Of a DNA stretch of 43,729 bases, positions 38,670 through 43,729 are shown piece after piece. Under the pieces are notes generated by a model. That model was given only the letters and a program-made list of their open reading frames with translations, searched no databases and was not told the DNA's origin. Numbering within the stretch: the stretch's first letter is position 1; each line of letters starts with the position of its first letter. The position numbers and the translations under genes were made by a program. This stretch comes from Mycobacterium helveticum (GTDB lineage: Bacteria > Actinomycetota > Actinomycetes > Mycobacteriales > Mycobacteriaceae): the NCBI RefSeq assembly GCF_007714205.1, contig NZ_VMQU01000039.1, positions 1 through 43,729 of the forward strand. The letters are read 5' to 3'.

Positions 38670-39788
38670 ATGACAAACAGTGCGCCAGGCGCGCAGGAAC
38701 TCGACCCCGGCGCCAAACGCGTGTCGATGCGCCTGCCCGCTCGTCTGCAGGCCGCAGTCACCACCGTCGGTGTCAAGGTCATCCCGTGGATACCGGACCC
38801 GGCCAAGCGGGTGCTGTTCGGCGGCCGTTCGGTCATCATCGACGGCAACACGCTGGACCCCACGCTGCAGCTGATGCTGTCGGGGTTGCGCGCGGTCGGC
38901 GTCGACGGCCTGGTCGTCGATGACGATCCGGCGGCCTCCCGGGACCGGATGCACGAGATGACCGTGGGGTTCCCCGGCCCGCAGATCCACGTCGACGTCG
39001 CGGACCTCTCGCTGCCCGGGCCGGCCGGTCCGATCCCGGCGCGCCACTACCGGCCCGTCGGCGGCGGGGCCGCGCCGCTGCTGGTCTTCTACCACGGCGG
39101 GGGATGGGCGCTCGGCGACCTGGACACCCACGACATGCTGTGCCGGCTGACCTGCCGCGATGCGGGCATCCACGTGTTGTCCGTCGACTACCGGCTGGCC
39201 CCCGAGCACGCGGCCCCGGCCGCGATCGAGGACGCCTACGCCGCCTTCGGGTGGGCCTGCGAGCACGCGGGTGAACTCGGTGCGACGCCCGGGCGCGTCG
39301 CGGTGGGCGGGGACAGTGCGGGCGGCAACCTGGCCGCGGTGGTGTGCCGGCTGGCCCGTGACGAGGCCGGGCCCGCCCCCGTGCTGCAGTGGCTGCTCTA
39401 CCCGCGGACCGACTTCACCGCGCGGACCCGCTCGCTGAGCCTGTTCGCCCGCGGGTTTCTGCTCACCAAGCGCGACATGGACTGGTTCCACGCCCAGTAC
39501 CTGAGGGATTCCGGCCTCGACCCGGCCGATCCGCGCGTGTCACCGCTGCTGGCCGAGTCGCTGTCCGGGCTGGCACCGGCGTTGATCGCGGTCGCGGGCT
39601 TCGACCCGTTGCGCGACGAGGGGGAGAGCTACGCGGCGGCGCTCCGGGCGGCCGGCACCCCGGTGGACCTGCGGTCGATGGGTTCGCTGACCCACGGCTT
39701 TGCCAACCTGTTCCCGCTGGGGGGCGGCAGCGCGGCCGCGACCAGCGAACTGGTTTCGGCCCTGCGCGCTCACCTGAGCCGGGTATGA
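38670..39788 (+). CDS. lipN: Carboxylesterase/lipase LipN (hormone-sensitive lipase family)
   Basis: 372 residues from ATG 38670, preceded by GAGGGAG; the upstream ATG 38640 would add ten residues that are not conserved. Alpha/beta hydrolase with oxyanion-hole motif YHGGGWALGD near residue 140, nucleophile Ser in GGDSAGGN near 213, acid Asp in GFDPLRDEGESY near 313 and His in LTHGF near 346. Rv2970c (LipN) hydrolyses short-chain esters and is cytosolic; same role inferred. The 5' end lies opposite the start of the AKR pseudogene. Confidence 0.94.
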   Translation: MTNSAPGAQELDPGAKRVSMRLPARLQAAVTTVGVKVIPWIPDPAKRVLFGGRSVIIDGNTLDPTLQLMLSGLRAVGVDGLVVDDDPAASRDRMHEMTVGFPGPQIHVDVADLSLPGPAGPIPARHYRPVGGGAAPLLVFYHGGGWALGDLDTHDMLCRLTCRDAGIHVLSVDYRLAPEHAAPAAIEDAYAAFGWACEHAGELGATPGRVAVGGDSAGGNLAAVVCRLARDEAGPAPVLQWLLYPRTDFTARTRSLSLFARGFLLTKRDMDWFHAQYLRDSGLDPADPRVSPLLAESLSGLAPALIAVAGFDPLRDEGESYAAALRAAGTPVDLRSMGSLTHGFANLFPLGGGSAAATSELVSALRAHLSRV

Positions 39789-39797
39789 GGCGCCCGG

Positions 39798-39803
39798 TAG
39801 TCT
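39798..39803 (+). promoter_or_regulatory. -10 box for the dsbA-vkor pair
   Basis: TAGTCT at 39798 predicts a start near 39810, giving about 70 nt of leader that contains a short hairpin (39810-39836) and two copies of CCCCGCACCG(C/A)AAGAT (39839 and 39855) before GTG 39881. Confidence 0.4.
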
Positions 39804-39880
39804 AAAGGCGCCGTCGCCCGACCGTGGTCGGGGCGAGCCCCGCACCGCAAGATGCCCCGCACCGAAAGATCAGGGAACCC

Positions 39881-40645
39881 GTGGCCGACAACTCCAAACG
39901 TCCCCCGCGATTCGACATGTCGTCCTCCGGCGGCAAATCCGGCCGCCTCGTGCAGATCGGCGGCACCGCGTTCGTCGTGATCTTCGCGGTCGTCCTGGTC
40001 GCCTACATCGTGACCTCGCACCACAAGAAGGACGGCAACACGGGATCGGGCGACACGGTGCGGGTGACGTCGAGCAAGCTGGTCACCCAGCCGGGAACCA
40101 GCAACCCCAAGGCGACGGTCTCGTTCTACGAGGACTTTCTGTGCCCGGCCTGCGGCAACTTCGAGCGCACCTTCGGACCGACGGTCTCCAAGCTGATCGA
40201 CATCGGGGCGATCGAGGCCGACTACTCCATGGTGTCGATCCTGGACAGCCCGAGGAACCAGGACTATCCGTCGCGGGCCGGCGCGGCGGCCCTGTGCGTC
40301 GCCGACGAGTCCATCAGCGCGTTCCGCCGCTTCCACGCCGCCCTGTTCAGCACCGATATCCAGCCCAGCGAACGCGGCACCAGTTTTCCCGACAACGCCA
40401 AGTTGATCGAGATCGCCCGCGAATCCGGCGTCGTGGGCAAGGTCCCGGACTGCATCAACAGCGGCAAGTACCTGTCCAAGGTGACCGGTGAGGCGGCGGC
40501 CGCGCACATCAACGCAACCCCGACCATCAAGATCAACGGCAGCGACTACGACCCGTCGACACCCGACGCGCTGGTCGCCAAGATCAAGACCATCGTCGGC
40601 GACGTGCCGGGCATCGACACCGCGGTCACGCCTGCGGCGTCGTGA
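39881..40645 (+). CDS. DsbA-like disulfide oxidoreductase, membrane-anchored
   Basis: 254 residues from GTG 39881 (MADNSKRPPRFDMSSSGG), matching the 255-residue Rv2969c; the ATG at 39824 adds non-conserved sequence. One transmembrane helix spans about residues 26-46. The extracytoplasmic thioredoxin fold has the active site CPAC at about residues 88-91 (FYEDFLCPACGNFERTFGP) and the cis-Pro motif INATPTIKING near 211-221. A second pair of cysteines (AALCVADES, VPDCINSG) fits the structural disulfide of mycobacterial DsbA. It oxidises exported proteins and is reoxidised by the VKOR homologue, whose GTG overlaps its stop (GTGA). Confidence 0.95.
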   Translation: MADNSKRPPRFDMSSSGGKSGRLVQIGGTAFVVIFAVVLVAYIVTSHHKKDGNTGSGDTVRVTSSKLVTQPGTSNPKATVSFYEDFLCPACGNFERTFGPTVSKLIDIGAIEADYSMVSILDSPRNQDYPSRAGAAALCVADESISAFRRFHAALFSTDIQPSERGTSFPDNAKLIEIARESGVVGKVPDCINSGKYLSKVTGEAAAAHINATPTIKINGSDYDPSTPDALVAKIKTIVGDVPGIDTAVTPAAS

Positions 40646-41277
40646 CGACCCCGGTGGCCGCCGAACCCGCCGCGCCGGTGCGCCCGGATCGGCATCCGCG
40701 GGAGGGCGTCCCGGCGCCCAGCGCGTGGTGGCTGCTGCTCGGCGGCGCGATCGGGCTGACGGCCTCGCTGACCCTCACGGTGGAAAAGATCCACCTGCTG
40801 CGCAACCCGTCGTACGTGCCGTCGTGCAACCTCAACCCGATCCTGTCGTGCGGGTCGGTGATGGTCACGCCGGAGGCGTCGATCATGGGCGTCCCCAACA
40901 CGCTGCTCGGCATTGTGGGTTTCACCGTGGTCATCGTCACCGGTGTCCTCGCGTTGGCGAAAGTAGCTTTGCCCCAATGGTATTGGACCGGTTTGACGGT
41001 GGGGATCCTGGGCGGGGTGGCGTTCGTGCACTGGCTGATCTTCCAGAGTCTCTATCGCATCGGGGCGTTGTGCCCCTACTGCGTGGTGGTCTGGGCGGTG
41101 ACCGTCTCGCTGCTGGTGGTGTTGGCGTCGGTCGCGGTTCGCCCGGTGCTCGGGCAAGCCGGGACCGCGACGAGGCTGCTCCACCACTGGCGGTGGTCGA
41201 TCGCCGTGCTGTGGTTCACCGCGGTGTTGCTGCTGATCATGGTGCGGTTCTGGGACTATTGGTCGACGCTGCTGTAG
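40642..41277 (+). CDS. Vitamin K epoxide reductase homologue (VKOR, DsbB functional analogue)
   Basis: Quinone-linked inner-membrane enzyme that reoxidises the DsbA-like protein; counterpart of Rv2968c. 211 residues with a Pro-rich N-terminus and five likely helices (about 27-47, 79-107, 113-136, 139-165, 180-205). The periplasmic-loop pair is in [14 protein letters not shown] and the active CXXC in [10 protein letters not shown] near the cytoplasmic-half helix. Inhibitable by warfarin-type drugs in M. tuberculosis. In H37Rv the next gene is pca, which is absent here. Confidence 0.95.
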   Translation: MTTPVAAEPAAPVRPDRHPREGVPAPSAWWLLLGGAIGLTASLTLTVEKIHLLRNPSYVPSCNLNPILSCGSVMVTPEASIMGVPNTLLGIVGFTVVIVTGVLALAKVALPQWYWTGLTVGILGGVAFVHWLIFQSLYRIGALCPYCVVVWAVTVSLLVVLASVAVRPVLGQAGTATRLLHHWRWSIAVLWFTAVLLLIMVRFWDYWSTLL

Positions 41278-41284
41278 GTGCCCG

Positions 41285-41839
41285 GTGACCCGGATCATCG
41301 GCGGTGTCGCCGGGGGGCGGCGCATCGCCGTCCCGCCGCGGGGAACCAGGCCGACCACCGACCGGGTGCGCGAATCGCTGTTCAACATCCTCGCCGCGCG
41401 GCGGGACCTGACCGGCCTGGCCGTGCTGGACCTTTACGCCGGTTCGGGGGCGCTCGGGCTCGAGGCGCTGTCGCGCGGCGCGGGCTCCGCGGTGTTCGTG
41501 GAGTCCGAGCAGCGCGCCGCCGGGGTCCTCGCGCGCAACATCGCGACCCTCGGCCTGCCCGGCGCGTCGCTGCGCCGGGGGCCGGTGGCGGCGGTCCTGG
41601 CGACCGGTGCGGCCGCTCCGGTCGACCTGGTGCTGGCCGACCCCCCGTATGACGTCGACGCCGCGGACGTCGGGGCCGTGCTGAGCGCCCTGACCGACCA
41701 CGGGTGGGCGCACGAGGGAACCGTCGTCGTGGTCGAGCGCGCGGCGAACGGCGCGCCGCTGACCTGGCCGGCCGGTTGGCGACCGTGGCCGCCGCGCGGG
41801 TACGGCGACACCCGCCTGGAGATCGCCGAAGTGGGCTGA
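41285..41839 (+). CDS. rsmD: 16S rRNA (guanine(966)-N2)-methyltransferase
   Basis: SAM-dependent enzyme that methylates G966 in the 30S subunit. 184 residues from GTG 41285, just 7 bp after the VKOR stop. [17 protein letters not shown] and [16 protein letters not shown] are the family N-terminus; the SAM site is [19 protein letters not shown] (about 49-67) and the catalytic motif is LADPPYD near 118-124. It is placed next to coaD as in most actinobacteria. Confidence 0.95.
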   Translation: MTRIIGGVAGGRRIAVPPRGTRPTTDRVRESLFNILAARRDLTGLAVLDLYAGSGALGLEALSRGAGSAVFVESEQRAAGVLARNIATLGLPGASLRRGPVAAVLATGAAAPVDLVLADPPYDVDAADVGAVLSALTDHGWAHEGTVVVVERAANGAPLTWPAGWRPWPPRGYGDTRLEIAEVG

Positions 41840-41849
41840 GCGTCCCTGC

Positions 41850-41855
41850 TAGCGT
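41850..41855 (+). promoter_or_regulatory. -10 box upstream of the coaD short ORF
   Basis: TAGCGT ends 8 nt before ATG 41864, first codon of the MIRU-like ORF. Confidence 0.4.
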
Positions 41856-41863
41856 CATCGGTC

Positions 41864-41950
41864 ATGACGCGCGGCGACGATGCAGAACGAAACGATGATG
41901 CAGAACGAAACGATGATGCAGAACGAAACGACGAGGAGCGGGGTTCATGA
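41864..41950 (+). CDS. 28-residue MIRU-like ORF coupled to coaD
   Basis: Reads [16 protein letters not shown] and on, ending DEERGS, with TGA at 41948-41950 overlapping the coaD ATG (TCATGA). It contains three in-phase 18-bp units. The flanking GCGGCGACGATGCAGA and GACGAGGAGCGG match the layout of a MIRU, whose short ORF overlaps the next gene. GAGGAGCGGGG within it serves as the coaD ribosome binding site. Highly charged peptide with no known domain. Confidence 0.5.
   Translation: MTRGDDAERNDDAERNDDAERNDEERGS
41876..41929 (+). repeat. Three 18-bp tandem units before coaD
   Basis: GA(C/T)GATGCAGAACGAAAC at 41876, 41894 and 41912; only one base differs among copies. The period keeps the short ORF in frame (DDAERN per unit). 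A good candidate for strain-variable repeat number. Confidence 0.92.
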
Positions 41951-42429
41951 CGGGGGCGGTGTGCCCCGGGTCGTTCGACCCGGTGACGTTGGGCCACATC
42001 GACGTTTTCGAGCGGGCCGCGGCCCAGTTCGACGAGGTGGTGGTCGCGATCCTGGCGAACCCCGCCAAGGCGGGCATGTTCGACCTCGACGAGCGGATCG
42101 CCATGATCGAGGAGTCGACGACACACCTGCCCAACCTGCGGGTGGCGGCCGGAAAGGGGCTGGTGGTCGACTTCGTCACGGCCCGCGGGATGACGGCCAT
42201 CGTCAAGGGGCTGCGCACCGACACCGACTTCGACTACGAGCTGCAGATGGCGCAGATGAACAAGCACATCGCCGGTGTCGACACCTTCTTCGTCGCGACC
42301 GCCCCGGAGTTCTCGTTCGTCTCGTCGTCGCTGGCCAAGGAGGTCGCGACGCTGGGCGGTGACGTGTCCCGGCTGCTGCCCGAACCGGTGAACCGCCGCA
42401 TGCGCGAGAAGCTGCCCGGCCGTCACTGA
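41947..42429 (+). CDS. coaD: Phosphopantetheine adenylyltransferase
   Basis: Adenylates 4'-phosphopantetheine to dephospho-CoA, the penultimate step of CoA synthesis. 160 residues. Nucleotidyltransferase motif [19 protein letters not shown] with the T/HXGH catalytic His (residue about 17), [19 protein letters not shown], and the C-terminal [25 protein letters not shown] loop equivalent to ISSS. Orthologue of Rv2965c. Confidence 0.97.
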   Translation: MTGAVCPGSFDPVTLGHIDVFERAAAQFDEVVVAILANPAKAGMFDLDERIAMIEESTTHLPNLRVAAGKGLVVDFVTARGMTAIVKGLRTDTDFDYELQMAQMNKHIAGVDTFFVATAPEFSFVSSSLAKEVATLGGDVSRLLPEPVNRRMREKLPGRH

Positions 42430-42468
42430 AAGGCATTCCACCGCAACGATTCACAGAAAGGGGACACG

Positions 42469-43422
42469 GTGAGGTACATCGCCCTGGAAGAGGCCTTCTC
42501 GATCCCCGGGATCGCCGATCCGATGTCCCAGTTGGCTTCTCGGGCAACGCCGTACGCAGAAGAATGGCTGCGCAAATTGCCCGACTTCACCGAGTACCGG
42601 CTCCCGGAGATGGACGCCGCCGGCATCGACGTCCAGGTGTTGTCGCTGACCGTTCCCGGCCTGCAGGTCGACATCGACGCCGACACCGCGCGCGACAGCG
42701 CCCGACGCGCCAACGACTTTTTGGCCGACGTGGTGTCCCGGCACCCGACCCGCTTCCGCGGCTTCGCCGCCCTCCCGCTGCAGGACCCCCGGGCGGCGGT
42801 CGCCGAATTGGGGCGCTGCAGTAACGAACTGGGCTTCTGCGGTGCGCTGGTCAACGACCAGCTGGGTGGTCACTACCTCGACGAGCCGGTCTTCGAACCG
42901 CTGTGGGAAGCGCTGGAATCCCTGGCCGTACCGCTGTATCTGCACCCCGGGGCCCCACCGGTCGACCACTGGTACGTGCTCAACGGCCACCCGGAACTGT
43001 ATGGCGCCATGTGGAGCTGGGCGGCCGAGGTGTCCGGGCACGCGTTGCGGATCCTGTGCGGCGGGGTGTTCGACCGCCATCCGTCCGCGACGCTGATTCT
43101 CGGCCACATGGGCGAGTTCCTGCCGTTCCAGCGCAGCCGCCTGGACTCGCGCTATGCCACCACCGTCACCGGCTACCGGCTGCAGCGCCCCCCGTCGGCC
43201 TACCTGGGCACCAATATCGTCTTCACGACCAGCGGCGTGTTCTCCCCGGCGGCGCTCACCGGTGCCGTGCTGGAGGTCGGGGCGGATGCCATCATGTTCT
43301 CCGTCGACTATCCCTACGAGTCGTCGCAGGCGGCCGTCGACGGGTTCGAGCGCACCACGCTGAGCTCGGGTGACCGCGAGAAGATCGCCCACGCCAATGC
43401 CGAACGCATCCTGAGGATCTGA
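42469..43422 (+). CDS. Amidohydrolase-family decarboxylase (gamma-resorcylate/ACMSD type)
   Basis: 317 residues, GTG start with GAAAGGGG upstream. It aligns by eye with metal-dependent (beta/alpha)8 decarboxylases: ALEEAFSIPG (metal-binding segment, with LEE where relatives have ALEEHF, so the usual His is replaced by Ala), MDAAGIDVQVLSLTVPGLQ, GFAALPLQDPRAAVAELGRC, LGFCGALVND, VPLYLHPGAPP with the catalytic His, LILGHMGEFLPF with a second His, and FSVDYPYES with the metal Asp. Likely acts on an aromatic acid. H37Rv has no such gene beside coaD. No operon partners are visible. Confidence 0.85.
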   Translation: MRYIALEEAFSIPGIADPMSQLASRATPYAEEWLRKLPDFTEYRLPEMDAAGIDVQVLSLTVPGLQVDIDADTARDSARRANDFLADVVSRHPTRFRGFAALPLQDPRAAVAELGRCSNELGFCGALVNDQLGGHYLDEPVFEPLWEALESLAVPLYLHPGAPPVDHWYVLNGHPELYGAMWSWAAEVSGHALRILCGGVFDRHPSATLILGHMGEFLPFQRSRLDSRYATTVTGYRLQRPPSAYLGTNIVFTTSGVFSPAALTGAVLEVGADAIMFSVDYPYESSQAAVDGFERTTLSSGDREKIAHANAERILRI

Positions 43423-43500
43423 GTCATCCGATGGCCGCCCCGATCCGGTCGGTCACCTTCGGCTTGGCCCAACCCGCGGACGGATGGGAGGATGGCAGGT

Positions 43501-43608
43501 GTGACGGCAGCCAATCCCCGTCAAGCACCGGAGGCCGCGGCCGACCTGCTCGCCGAGACCGGCCAAGTCCGTTGCGCGGTGCGCGATGTCCGTCTGCCCC
43601 AGCCGTGA
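43501..43608 (+). CDS. 35-residue ORF, unidentified, possibly truncated
   Basis: GTG at 43501 is preceded by GGGAGG (43486-43491) at a proper 9-nt spacing and opens MTAANPRQAPEAAADLLAETGQVR, ending RLPQP at TGA 43608. Composition is typical of a mycobacterial protein N-terminus. It stops 11 bp before the opposite-strand 13E12-family end, so it may be the stump of a gene cut by that element. No homology recognised. Confidence 0.3.
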   Translation: MTAANPRQAPEAAADLLAETGQVRCAVRDVRLPQP

Positions 43609-43619
43609 CGGCCGAGCGC

Positions 43620-43729
43620 CTACGGCTCGTCGTCCTTGTCGTCGTCGTTGCGGCGCAGCAGTTTTTCGGGGTGCCAGTAGGTGTTGGTGCGGGGTTGGCC
43701 GCGTTGTAGGTGTGGGGGTGGGATCCATT
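43620..43729 (-). CDS. 13E12 repeat-family (DUF222/HNH) protein, C-terminal end only
   Basis: Minus-strand reading ending at TAG 43620-43622 gives [15 protein letters not shown], then [20 protein letters not shown]. The pattern [19 protein letters not shown] followed by an acidic tail is the typical C-terminus of mycobacterial 13E12 REP-family proteins, which carry DUF222 and an HNH nuclease domain and occur in many copies. The rest lies beyond the window edge, so completeness cannot be judged. Confidence 0.6.
   Translation of the reverse strand, partial: WIPPPHLQRGQPRTNTYWHPEKLLRRNDDDKDDEP

Overview
The window is a GC-rich (roughly 70%) segment of a mycobacterial chromosome. Nearly every protein matches a Mycobacterium tuberculosis H37Rv counterpart, and the gene order follows the H37Rv block Rv3010c to Rv2965c read in mirror image (pfkA, gatB, lppZ, doxX, cfp6, ilvBNC, serA, leuB, gltX, leuCD, hupB, mutT1, ppk1, fbiD, gpsA, ddlA, thiL, ung, recG, lipN, coaD). 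Differences from H37Rv point to a non-tuberculous, probably slow-growing species: an extra MinD-like ATPase, a degraded WrbA gene where Rv3000-Rv2997 would be, a decayed second aldo/keto reductase, an intact DAK2/FakA-like gene, no pca between the VKOR and rsmD genes, and an added amidohydrolase. These comparisons rest on remembered H37Rv order; species was not determined.

Layout. 1-4.7 kb: pfkA, a proline-rich MinD/ParA-like ATPase, gatB, a flavin-reductase-like gene. 4.7-7.3 kb: lppZ lipoprotein, DoxX-family membrane protein (part of the oxidative-stress membrane complex in M. tuberculosis), cfp6. 7.4-14.3 kb: branched-chain amino acid and serine biosynthesis (ilvB-ilvN-ilvC, wrbA remnant, serA-leuB), with a clear attenuator in front of ilvB. 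14.2-19.8 kb: MFS transporter, FAA hydrolase coupled to gltX, tRNA-Gln(CUG), tRNA-Glu(CUC), a PPOX-type flavoprotein and an IclR regulator. 19.9-27.9 kb: leuC-leuD, hupB, mutT1, ppk1, fbiD, gpsA. 28-36 kb: ddlA, a DUF3515 protein, thiL, ung, rpmB, FakA-like protein, recG. 36-43.7 kb: exported HNH nuclease, aldo/keto reductase plus pseudogene, lipN, DsbA-like/VKOR disulfide pair, rsmD, coaD, amidohydrolase, and the C-terminal end of a 13E12-family HNH protein at the right edge.

Regulation visible in sequence. Many genes have a TANNNT -10 hexamer 6-9 nt before the start codon, the mycobacterial leaderless arrangement. Three very short upstream ORFs also begin at such positions: the ilvB leader peptide (LVVI codons, followed by a terminator hairpin with a U tract), an 11-residue ORF whose stop overlaps the ung start, and a 28-residue repeat-containing ORF whose stop overlaps the coaD start. 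The last, and a sibling bridging recG and the HNH gene, resemble MIRU elements (mycobacterial interspersed repetitive units). Several intergenic gaps hold long hairpins or short tandem repeats.

I found no CRISPR array, prophage, intact insertion sequence, or unambiguous novel multi-gene system. The best second-look items are the short coupled ORFs, the slippage-inactivated aldo/keto reductase, the decayed wrbA, the MinD-like ATPase and the missing pca.
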